Positions 56,888 to 64,000 of a stretch of 64,000 bases of DNA are shown here, piece after piece. The position numbers and the translations under genes are program-made. Each line of letters begins with the position of its first letter. Positions within the stretch are counted from its first letter, which is position 1. Origin of the DNA: Spirochaetota bacterium (GTDB taxonomy: Bacteria > Spirochaetota > UBA4802 > UBA5368); contig SCSX01000090.1 of assembly GCA_004297825.1 (NCBI GenBank), positions 1 to 64,000 of the forward strand. The letters are read 5' to 3'. The notes beneath the pieces are model-generated. The model saw nothing but the letters and a program-made list of their open reading frames with translations, made no database searches and had not been told where the DNA came from.

Positions 56888-57484
56888 GTGGCGGCTCCGT
56901 ACCGCCCCTGCGACTGCGGCGATATCGTGCCGGGCGCGCCGTGGCCCCGGCCCATGGCGCGGGGCCGCGAAATCGTTTCTATCAACAGGGAGACCGGAAA
57001 GGTGCTCGTCGCGTGCGGCACGTGCGGCGGGCACGTTATCGTCGAGGTTGACCCGCGGGGAAACGCGTCCGCCGCGCAGTGTGCCCCGGAAAACATCAGG
57101 GCGAGCTTCCCCGAATGGCTTAAATCGGAATCCGCCGCGTCGGGCCTGGGCGAGGACGAGATCGTTCACGCCATGGGGCGGGACTACATCGCGTCGAAAA
57201 AAACCTTCGGCTGCGATCTCTGCCTCGGGATGAAGCCGGGGGAGGCGGGGGCGCAGATGAACCCTGTCGCGAGCTCCCCTGCCGGCCTCCTCTACCAGTG
57301 CAGGCGCTGCGGAACCTTCCGCTGGCTCCGTCCCGCGGCGCGGGATGCTTCCCGGGCGGCGGACTGGGATTATCTCACCACGTGCGCGGTCCTCAGCTTC
57401 CGCCCGTTTCTCGAGGCGGAGGCGCTCCGGCGCGGCTCCACGCCGGAGCGCCTTGCCGGCGAGATACTGGAACGCAGCGTCTGA
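56888..57484 (+). CDS. Zinc-ribbon-like protein of unknown function, coupled to htrA
   Basis: A 198-residue soluble protein starting with GTG directly after the htrA stop; GAGGAG lies about eight bases upstream. Four cysteine groups are visible: C-D-C-G (near residue 8), C-G-T-C-G-G (near 42), C-D-L-C-L-G (near 108) and C-R-R-C-G (near 136), enough for two zinc sites. The C-terminus is helical. I do not recognise a family. Lack of a signal peptide puts it in the cytoplasm although its partner gene codes for a periplasmic protease; a regulatory role, or a coincidence of operon structure, are both open. Confidence 0.75.
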   Translation: MAAPYRPCDCGDIVPGAPWPRPMARGREIVSINRETGKVLVACGTCGGHVIVEVDPRGNASAAQCAPENIRASFPEWLKSESAASGLGEDEIVHAMGRDYIASKKTFGCDLCLGMKPGEAGAQMNPVASSPAGLLYQCRRCGTFRWLRPAARDASRAADWDYLTTCAVLSFRPFLEAEALRRGSTPERLAGEILERSV

Positions 57485-57602
57485 TTCGCCTGCATAGATT
57501 TTCGCGCATTGACACACGCGCCGATGCGTGCGATGCTGAGCGGGGCGGGGCGCACGGACCATTCGGCATTCCCGCCTACTACGCAGGCAAAGGCGGGAAA
57601 TA

Positions 57603-58976
57603 ATGAAGGAAACCTCCCAGTCGAACGGGCGGACCCTGGCAGCGGAAAGGGTCTCGTTCGGCACCAAGCTCGGGTACGGCATCGGGGACATCGCGAGCAA
57701 TATCTTCATCGTGGCGTCCGGGTTCTACCTGTTATTCTTCCTCACGAACATCCTGCATATCGAACCCGCGGTCGCCGGGATCGTGCTCTTCTTCCCCAAG
57801 CTCTGGGACGTCATCGCCGACCCGATCATGGGGGGCATATCGGACGTGACGCGCTCGCGCTGGGGACGCCGGCGCCCCTTCCTGTTGTTCGGCGCGCTGC
57901 CCTTTGGGCTCACCTTCTTTCTCATCTTCCTCGCCCCGGGTTACGAATCGGGCGCGGCCAACGCGCTCCACACCGGGCTCATGTTCGCGCTCGGCTGCAC
58001 GGCCTTCGCGCTCATAAACGTGCCCTATTCCAGCATGGTCGCGGAGATGTCCGACGACTACAACGAACGCATGTCTATAACCTCGTTTCGCATGATAAGC
58101 TCGTCCGTGGGCGTATTGCTGGCCGGCGGGCTCGCGATGCCGCTCGTCCAGGCGGGGGGCGGCGGCGCCAAAGGCTTCGCGTTCATGGGGGCGCTCTTTG
58201 GCGCAGCGATCGCCCTGATCACGCTCGCGTGTTTCTGGGGAACGAAGAAGGCGAGGTCTCGGCCCGCGGGAGACCGCATGCCGCCCATCAGGGAACAGGT
58301 CCGCGTCGCGCTCCAGAACTTCCCGTTCCTCATGCTCGTGGCGAGCTATGCTATGCAGTCTATCGGCATCGGCGTGCTCATGGCGGGCATGATCTACTTC
58401 ATCAAACACGTCATGCTCATGCCCGAAACCGCGATGGGGATCATCTTCCCCATTCTATTCGGCACCGCGATCGTCTTCATCCCCGTGTGGGTGAAGATCG
58501 GCGTAAGGCTGGGCAAGATCCGCGCCTACAGGATCGGCATCTGCCTCATCTCGGTCATGCTCGCATCCACCTTTTTCACGGGCCCCGGGGACCTCTACCT
58601 TTTATATGCGCAGATCTTCGTGCTGGGAATCGGTTTTTCGAGCTTCCAGCTCTTCCCCTTCTCCATGCTGCCCGACACCATCGAGTACGACGAAATGAAA
58701 TCCGGCCTGCGGCGCGAGGGCATCTTCGCCGGGGCGTGGGCGTCGGGCCAGAAGATGGCTTACTCCATAGGACCGGGCATCATGGGATTCGCGCTTTCGT
58801 TCTCGGGCTTCCAGGGGGGCGATGTCCAGCCGGAAAGCGCGGTGCTGGGTATTCGCGTCGCCTTCTGTCTCTTCCCCGCGATCACACTTATCGCGAGCCT
58901 GATTCCCTTCAGTCGCTACGACCTCACCGAGGAGCGGTTCGAGGAAATAAAGGGCATAATCCGGAAGAACAGGTAG
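57603..58976 (+). CDS. GPH-family (MelB-like) sugar:cation symporter
   Basis: A 457-residue major-facilitator transporter with about twelve membrane helices. The glycoside-pentoside-hexuronide subgroup is indicated by L-G-Y-G-I-G-D-I-A-S-N near the N-terminus, the cation-site helix K-L-W-D-V-I-A-D-P-I-M-G (Asp residues conserved with MelB), R-W-G-R-R-R-P-F in loop 2-3 and D-E-M-K-S-G-L-R-R-E-G in the second half. It would import a glycoside with Na+ or H+; no glycosidase lies nearby, so the substrate is unknown. CCCGCCT and AGGCGGG form a small hairpin just before the ATG, and the ribosome binding site is weak. Confidence 0.88.
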   Translation: MKETSQSNGRTLAAERVSFGTKLGYGIGDIASNIFIVASGFYLLFFLTNILHIEPAVAGIVLFFPKLWDVIADPIMGGISDVTRSRWGRRRPFLLFGALPFGLTFFLIFLAPGYESGAANALHTGLMFALGCTAFALINVPYSSMVAEMSDDYNERMSITSFRMISSSVGVLLAGGLAMPLVQAGGGGAKGFAFMGALFGAAIALITLACFWGTKKARSRPAGDRMPPIREQVRVALQNFPFLMLVASYAMQSIGIGVLMAGMIYFIKHVMLMPETAMGIIFPILFGTAIVFIPVWVKIGVRLGKIRAYRIGICLISVMLASTFFTGPGDLYLLYAQIFVLGIGFSSFQLFPFSMLPDTIEYDEMKSGLRREGIFAGAWASGQKMAYSIGPGIMGFALSFSGFQGGDVQPESAVLGIRVAFCLFPAITLIASLIPFSRYDLTEERFEEIKGIIRKNR

Positions 58977-59015
58977 GTTCGAACCGCCGCCTACCGGCGG
59001 CAAAGGAGGCTGTAA

Positions 59016-60110
59016 ATGAATCTCAAGCCCATCATCATATCCGTGATTGCTCTGTGCGTGTTCCTCCCTGCCCCGTCGGGTCCTCTCCGCGCGGCCGGCG
59101 TGGAAACGCCCTCGATGACCCCCGACGAGGCGCTCCAGCGTCTCAAGGACGGTAACGCCCGATTCCAGCGGGACAAGCGTAAAAATCCCGTGCAGGGGCC
59201 CGCGCGCCGCGTCGAGGTCGCGCAGAAAGGCCAGCATCCGTTCGTCACGATCATCGGCTGTTCGGACTCGCGCGTGCCGCTGGAGCACATTTTCGATGCC
59301 GGCATCGGGGAGCTGTTCGTGGTAAGGGTCGCGGGCAACGTGAGCGATACCGATGAAATCGGCTCGGCGGAATACGGTGCCGACCACCTGGGCACGCCGC
59401 TCCTGGTGGTGCTCGGTCACAGTAAATGCGGCGCCGTGACCGCGGTGCTCAAGGGCGAGGAGGTGCACGGGAGCATCCCGCAGCTCGTTGACAATATCGT
59501 CCCCGCGGCGATCAAGGCAAAAGCCCGGTTCGGGGACACGTTTTCAAACGAGCTTCTCTCCGCAGGAATCGAGATGAACGTGTGGCAATCCATGCATGAC
59601 CTGCTTGCGCGCAGCCACGCCGTCAAGGAGCGCGTGAAGGAAGGAAAGCTCCGTGTCGTCGGCGCGATTTATGACCTGGAAAGCGGGACCGTGAGCTGGC
59701 TAGGCAACCATCCCGAGCAGGCAGCGCTCCTGGAGTCCCACGGGGACGGTGCGGGTCTCCACTTGCCACTGGGATTGATGGGCGCGGGGGCGGGAATGCT
59801 CCTGGTCGCGCTCGCCTTTTACGCTCTTTTCTTTTTCGACCGGACACGCCTGAGCCGCGTCACGGTGAAGCGAAGGATGATAGGCGGCAACATTGCAACG
59901 GCGCTCATCGTGCTCTTCGCGACGGCGGGAATCGCCTGGGAATTCGCGCATCGGGGGACCCACGCCCCGTGGTGGATGTGGCCCGTCGCGCTCGCGGTCC
60001 CCGCGGCGGTCGCGCTCGTCTTCACCTCGCTCGCGACCGGTTCCATAATGGATTCCTTCAAGCGCATCGTCAAGGCCGTGAAGGAAGGAAAGCTGAATCC
60101 CGGGAAGTGA
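59016..60110 (+). CDS. Exported beta-carbonic anhydrase with C-terminal membrane domain
   Basis: A 364-residue protein. A signal peptide (1-27) is followed by a complete beta-carbonic anhydrase (40-240): Cys82-Ser-Asp84-Ser-Arg86 and His135-Ser-Lys-Cys138-Gly-Ala supply the zinc ligands and the catalytic Asp-Arg pair. After D-L-E-S-G-T-V-S-W-L the chain continues with three membrane helices (about 248-272, 290-308, 320-342) and a short basic tail. It would interconvert CO2 and bicarbonate in the periplasm while tethered to the inner membrane. The added membrane domain is not part of the standard family. AAAGGAGG fixes the start. Neighbours give no clear partner; a bicarbonate transporter is absent. 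Confidence 0.9.
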   Translation: MNLKPIIISVIALCVFLPAPSGPLRAAGVETPSMTPDEALQRLKDGNARFQRDKRKNPVQGPARRVEVAQKGQHPFVTIIGCSDSRVPLEHIFDAGIGELFVVRVAGNVSDTDEIGSAEYGADHLGTPLLVVLGHSKCGAVTAVLKGEEVHGSIPQLVDNIVPAAIKAKARFGDTFSNELLSAGIEMNVWQSMHDLLARSHAVKERVKEGKLRVVGAIYDLESGTVSWLGNHPEQAALLESHGDGAGLHLPLGLMGAGAGMLLVALAFYALFFFDRTRLSRVTVKRRMIGGNIATALIVLFATAGIAWEFAHRGTHAPWWMWPVALAVPAAVALVFTSLATGSIMDSFKRIVKAVKEGKLNPGK

Positions 60111-60157
60111 CGGATCCGTAACGCACGGTCCCGCGCCGGGCAGGCTGCGGGGCGGCC

Positions 60158-61135
60158 TCAGCCTGCGTTATACGCAATCCCTACCCTTCGCCTGACGTCC
60201 TCGATCGTGGGAACGGCGACTGCCCTCGTTTTTTCCGCGCCCTTCGCAAGTATCGCGAGAACCTCACCCGGATCCTTGGCGAGGCGCGCGCGCTCGGCGC
60301 GATAGGGCGCGAAGTATTCCCATATGAGCCCCAGGAGCTCCTTCTTCACCTCGCCGTATCCCGTTCCGCCCTGGAGGTATCGGGCGCGCATCGCCTCGGT
60401 GCGTTCCCTGTCCGCAAAGAGCCTGTAGAGCGCGAACACGTTGCAGGTATCGGGGTTCTTGGGCGCCTCGACCGGGGTCGAATCGGTCACGATGCTCATC
60501 ACCTTCTTCTTAAGCGACTTTTCGTCCTCGAAGATATTGATGGTATTCCCGTAGCTCTTGGACATCTTCTGCCCGTCGGTACCCGGGATGACGGCGATAT
60601 CCTCTTCTATGAGGGGCTCGGGCACCGTGAAGGTGTCGCCGAACGTGTTATTGAACCGGATCGCGATGTCGCGCGTGATCTCGACGTGCTGTTTCTGGTC
60701 CTTCCCCACAGGGACCACCTGCGCCTGGAAAAGCAATATATCGGCGGCCATGAGCACCGGGTAGGTGAAGAGCCCCGCGATCGGCGTCAGGCCGCGCGCG
60801 AGCTTGTCCTTGTAGCTGTGGCTGCGCTCGAGGAGCCCCATCGAGGTATGGCACGAGAGTATCCACGTGAGCTCGGTCACCTCGGGGATGTCCGACTGCA
60901 CCCAGAAATGGGAGCGCGCGGGGTCCAGTCCCAACGTGAGGAAATCGAGCGCCGCGTCGATGGTATTCTTCCTGAGCGCGGCGGCGTCGTTCGTGGTCGT
61001 GAGGGCGTGGTAATTTACGATAAAGCAGAAAAGCTCGTGCTCCGCCTGGAACTCGATCATGCGCTTCATCATGGCGAAGTAGTTGCCTATGTGAAGCGTG
61101 CCCGAGGGCTGTATTCCCGAAAGTACCCGTGCCAT
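60158..61135 (-). CDS. trpS: Tryptophan-tRNA ligase (TrpS)
   Basis: A 325-residue class I synthetase of normal bacterial length. The HIGH-type motif is H15-I-G-N18 after S-G-I-Q-P-S-G-T-L; K-M-S-K-S is present in P-G-T-D-G-Q-K-M-S-K-S-Y-G-N. L-M-A-A-D-I-L-L-F-Q-A and P-V-G-K-D-Q-K-Q-H-V-E-I-T-R-D are the usual tryptophan-pocket segments. Convergent to the carbonic anhydrase gene and divergent to the kinase gene. No leader peptide or T-box-like structure was noticed upstream. Confidence 0.97.
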   Translation of the reverse strand: MARVLSGIQPSGTLHIGNYFAMMKRMIEFQAEHELFCFIVNYHALTTTNDAAALRKNTIDAALDFLTLGLDPARSHFWVQSDIPEVTELTWILSCHTSMGLLERSHSYKDKLARGLTPIAGLFTYPVLMAADILLFQAQVVPVGKDQKQHVEITRDIAIRFNNTFGDTFTVPEPLIEEDIAVIPGTDGQKMSKSYGNTINIFEDEKSLKKKVMSIVTDSTPVEAPKNPDTCNVFALYRLFADRERTEAMRARYLQGGTGYGEVKKELLGLIWEYFAPYRAERARLAKDPGEVLAILAKGAEKTRAVAVPTIEDVRRRVGIAYNAG

Positions 61136-61278
61136 ACGCCACCCCTGTCGCCGCCGTCCTGATCCTGAATGTACAGGGATGATCTTTTCGCGCGGCCGTT
61201 CGTCAATAAGAAAATCGACGCCCCCCGCCGAAAATATTTTGCAATATGCGGCCGCGCGGCGTATGGTGTGAGCTACCT

Positions 61279-62388
61279 ATGCGGAACAAACTGTTTCCGA
61301 ACAATTTCACCGCCCTCATCAACCGTATGGACGAGGGGGTCCTCGTACTGGACGAGGAGCGCACCGTGATATTGGCGAACAGGGCGGCCGGGAAAATCCT
61401 GGGCAGCAAGGCCCTTCACGCCGCACGCGCCTGTATCGACACCCTGCTGGCCGAAACCAACCGCCCCTTCTGCGCGTTTCTCGAGGAGGTGGCCGGGAGC
61501 GGCGCCGATTATACCAACCACGAGATAACCTACCGCCGCAGGAACCGCGAGGCGCGCCTTCTCGTATCCGCGTTCACGCGCACCGAAACCGCTCCCGCGC
61601 GCGGCAGGCGCGTCTATGTGCTGCTCCGGGACATTACCCGTCTGTGGCGCCTGCACACCAAGGAAAAGCAGCTCATGGCGCAGGTGAGGAAAAATTATAC
61701 CATCCAGATGGAAAATCTGCGCCAGATTGCCGAGAGCGTCGCGCACGAGGTAAGGAACCCCATCGTTTCCATTGGAGGGTACGCAAACCTGCTGCTCAGG
61801 AAGATAGAGGCCGACAGCACACCGACGGAGGAGCACAGGAAATATCTCACCTACATTAAAGAGGACGCGGAAAGGCTGCTCGCGCTCGTGGGCAAGGTGG
61901 AACGATATACCGATACCAGGGAGATGCACTTCCGGAAGGAAAACGTGCTGCGGGTGCTCAGGGAATCCATCTCATTCGCGAAGCGGCTTGGCGCCCGCAC
62001 CGGGGTGCGCGTCGAGGCGCCCACGGTCGAACCGGGCGAGTACCTCATTTACGTCGACATGACCCTGCTCAAGACCGCGTTTAAAAGCCTGGTCAGGCAG
62101 GCCGTCGTTCTTTCGAACGGCGATGATACGGTGTCGATCCACCTGCACGTAAACACGCTCGAGATCATTTTTTCGATAGACATAGCGACGAAGCTTATAA
62201 AAGAGAACATCCCGTTTCTTTTCAACCCGTTCTACTCGGCCTCCGGGCAGCGTCTGAACTTCGACCTGGCGAACGCCCAGCGCGTCATCATGCTTCACGG
62301 GGGGATGATCCGCGCGGACTGGGGCGGGGAGGGCCGCCTCACCCTGAGGCTTTCCATGCCCAGGGAGAAGCGCCTCCTGCGTCCCTGA
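61279..62388 (+). CDS. PAS-domain histidine kinase with degenerate ATPase domain
   Basis: A 369-residue cytoplasmic protein. Residues 10-125 form a PAS domain (M-D-E-G-V-L-V-L-D-E-E-R-T-V-I-L-A-N). A coiled linker leads to a good HisKA H-box, I-A-E-S-V-A-H-E-V-R-N-P-I-V-S-I-G-G (His near 160). The ATP-binding domain is poor: the N-box shows L-L-K-T-A-F-K-S-L-V-R-Q-A without the usual Asn, the G1 D-x-G-x-G is F-S-I-D-I-A-T-K, while F-L-F-N-P-F-Y-S and M-L-H-G-G survive. It may be a phosphorylatable scaffold rather than an active kinase. No response regulator is adjacent. The start at 61279 lacks a clear ribosome binding site. Confidence 0.82.
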   Translation: MRNKLFPNNFTALINRMDEGVLVLDEERTVILANRAAGKILGSKALHAARACIDTLLAETNRPFCAFLEEVAGSGADYTNHEITYRRRNREARLLVSAFTRTETAPARGRRVYVLLRDITRLWRLHTKEKQLMAQVRKNYTIQMENLRQIAESVAHEVRNPIVSIGGYANLLLRKIEADSTPTEEHRKYLTYIKEDAERLLALVGKVERYTDTREMHFRKENVLRVLRESISFAKRLGARTGVRVEAPTVEPGEYLIYVDMTLLKTAFKSLVRQAVVLSNGDDTVSIHLHVNTLEIIFSIDIATKLIKENIPFLFNPFYSASGQRLNFDLANAQRVIMLHGGMIRADWGGEGRLTLRLSMPREKRLLRP

Positions 62389-62390
62389 AT

Positions 62391-64000
62391 CTACGGATAA
62401 AACTTTTTGTTCTGCCCCGCCATGTCCTCCAGGATTTTCGCGGGTGCGAAGCGCGCCCCCAGCCGTTCCTGGTAACCGTTCATGATCCGCACGATCTCGC
62501 CCGCGCCCGCACTGTCAACATGGCGGAAGGGACCCCCGCGGAACGGCGGAAATCCCAGCCCCAGGATGGCACCCACGTCGCCGTCGCGCGGCCCCGCGAT
62601 AATGCCCTCCTGCAGGCAGAGCGCCGCCTCGTTCACCATCATGAGGCTCACACGCTGCTGAATCTCGGCGAAATCGAATTTCTTTCTGGGCGCGTTCCCC
62701 ACGAGGCGATAGATATCGGGGTCCGATGCGCGAACGCCCTTTTTCTTGGGAACGTCATACCGATAGAAGCCCTTCTTGTTCTTCTTGCCCTTGTAACCTT
62801 TTTCGAGGAGCGCGGGGAGCGCGCTGGAGGATTTCATTCCGCGCGAGGCAAACGCCTCTCCCAGTCCCTTCGACACGTGCGCGCCCACGTCGATCCCCAC
62901 CTCGTCGATAAGCGTGATGGGTCCCACGGGATAGCCGAACAGGTGCATCGCCCGGTCGATGTCGTGGATGTCGGCGCCCTCCTCGACCAGGACCACCGCC
63001 TCATTAAGAAGCGGGGCGAGAATGCGCGTTGTGTAGAAGCCGGGTCCGTCCTTCACCACGATGCAGGTCTTTCCCTGTTTCGTGCCATAGTCGCGCGCCG
63101 TGGACACGACCCACTCGGCCGTCTTCGGGGTGGTGATGATCTCGAGGAGCGGCATCTGCGGCACGGGGCTGAAGTAATGCATGCCAATAACGTTCTGCGG
63201 ACGCGCCGCCTTTTCCGCGATCGCGCCTATCGGCAGCGCCGAGGTGTTCGACGCGAATATGCACGAATCACCGGTCGCGGCCTCCACGTCGGCCAGGACG
63301 CGCTGCTTGAGTCCCAGGTCCTCGAACACCGCCTCGATTACCATTCCGGTATTTTTGAACATCGAGTAGTCGTCGCAGGGGACCACCTTGCCGTACAGCG
63401 CCTCGCCGTCGAAGCGCCTGAGCGCGCCGCTTTTCACGCGCTTCTGAATTCCCCTGTGGATCTGCTTCATGCCGGCGGCCGCCGCGTCCACGCTCACATC
63501 TTTAAGGAGAACAGTGTCCGAGAGCCCGAGCGAGACCGCGGCGATACCTTGTCCCATGAGTCCCGCGCCCATGACCGCGAGCTTGCCGACGGGCCGGGGT
63601 TTTTCACTGGAGGGATTCTTTTTCATATCGGTCATATTGAAAAAGAGCGTCATGAGCGCCTTCGCCTGCGGGCTCACCGCGAGCGCACCGAATCGCTTTA
63701 CGTCCTCGGTCATGCCCTTGACAACGCCCACCTTGTAGCCGCGGCGCACCGACTCGATTATCGACAGCGGCGCCGGGTAGAGGCCGTGCGTCTGCTTCAT
63801 GACCATCTTCGTCGCCTGCGTGAAGACAACGCCCCTCCCGAATGAAGACTCGAGGAACGCGTCCACGAACGAGCGCTTTCTCTTCCGTTTGAATTTTTTC
63901 TTCGCAAGATCGAGCGCAATCGTGATCGCGACCTCGCGCATTCCGTACGGGATGACCACCTTGTCGACCAGCCCCAACTGCTTCGCCTTTTTCACCCTTA
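62391..64000 (-). CDS. Fatty-acid oxidation multifunctional enzyme (FadB/FadJ-like), 5' end outside window
   Basis: At least 535 residues are visible; the frame runs off the right edge without a stop or a supported start, so the N-terminal part is missing. The visible N-terminus (A-K-Q-L-G-L-V-D-K-V-V) is the end of an enoyl-CoA hydratase domain. A 3-hydroxyacyl-CoA dehydrogenase follows: the NAD-binding G-A-G-L-M-G-Q-G-I-A (near 145-155), I-F-A-S-N-T-S-A-L-P, G-M-H-Y-F-S-P-V and two C-terminal dehydrogenase domains ending F-P-P-F-R-G-G-P. The two activities carry out hydration and oxidation in beta-oxidation. A GTG at 63995 is only an internal codon in this reading. The thiolase partner would be expected outside the window. 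Confidence 0.93.
   Translation of the reverse strand, partial: RVKKAKQLGLVDKVVIPYGMREVAITIALDLAKKKFKRKRKRSFVDAFLESSFGRGVVFTQATKMVMKQTHGLYPAPLSIIESVRRGYKVGVVKGMTEDVKRFGALAVSPQAKALMTLFFNMTDMKKNPSSEKPRPVGKLAVMGAGLMGQGIAAVSLGLSDTVLLKDVSVDAAAAGMKQIHRGIQKRVKSGALRRFDGEALYGKVVPCDDYSMFKNTGMVIEAVFEDLGLKQRVLADVEAATGDSCIFASNTSALPIGAIAEKAARPQNVIGMHYFSPVPQMPLLEIITTPKTAEWVVSTARDYGTKQGKTCIVVKDGPGFYTTRILAPLLNEAVVLVEEGADIHDIDRAMHLFGYPVGPITLIDEVGIDVGAHVSKGLGEAFASRGMKSSSALPALLEKGYKGKKNKKGFYRYDVPKKKGVRASDPDIYRLVGNAPRKKFDFAEIQQRVSLMMVNEAALCLQEGIIAGPRDGDVGAILGLGFPPFRGGPFRHVDSAGAGEIVRIMNGYQERLGARFAPAKILEDMAGQNKKFYP

Overview
The window looks like chromosomal DNA of a high-GC, free-living member of the Spirochaetota. 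The best evidence is the hook gene set fliK-flgD-flgE: the FlgE carries a Lys and a Cys thirteen residues apart in the region where spirochaete hooks form their lysinoalanine cross-link. Many lipoproteins, outer-membrane beta-barrels, SpoIIE/STAS/HD-GYP signalling proteins and few operators fit the same picture. I see no rRNA, tRNA, insertion sequence, prophage or CRISPR array. Because GC is high, long open frames lie antisense to most real genes; these are left out.

Layout. 1-710 is a hairpin-rich stretch without a convincing gene, followed by a small DUF2892 protein. 1132-2826 holds an alpha/beta hydrolase and a metallo-beta-lactamase-fold hydrolase. 3009-6120 is a sulfur-transfer and membrane electron-transfer operon (DsrE-like, TusA, NarI/DsrM-like cytochrome b, HdrD/DsrK-like iron-sulfur protein), closed by a 54-bp perfect palindrome. 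6246-12515 (minus strand) carries fliK-flgD-flgE and a membrane SpoIIE phosphatase. 13080-20596 holds a glycosyltransferase, a GAF/HD-GYP protein, a periplasmic metallophosphatase-rhodanese-MauE trio, three small unknown minus-strand genes and a CsgG-like lipoprotein. 20700-22769 (minus) is dnaC-like-folK-panB.

22911-31768 is the most unusual part: a tightly packed run of VanW, a secreted AMMECR1 protein, a 1799-residue thioester alpha-2-macroglobulin lipoprotein, and a protein that joins a SpoIID domain to a penicillin-binding transpeptidase-like domain. It parallels the YfhM-PBP1C pair of E. coli but with a different enzyme. 31865-44797 is mixed housekeeping (PLP decarboxylase, murB, DnaQ-WYL exonuclease, cysS, rlmB, NamZ) with regulators (STAS, ArsR, TetR). 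45200-55096 is a cell-surface block: two giant repeat lipoproteins followed by two beta-barrel proteins. 55481-64000 carries HtrA and a zinc-ribbon partner, a GPH-type sugar symporter, a membrane-tethered periplasmic beta-carbonic anhydrase, trpS, a degenerate histidine kinase and the 3' part of a fatty-acid oxidation gene that runs off the window.

Taken together, most of the accessory content serves the envelope: peptidoglycan handling, protease inhibition, periplasmic proteolysis, surface display and periplasmic redox/sulfur chemistry. Intergenic DNA is notable for several perfect palindromes with arms of 12-27 bp.
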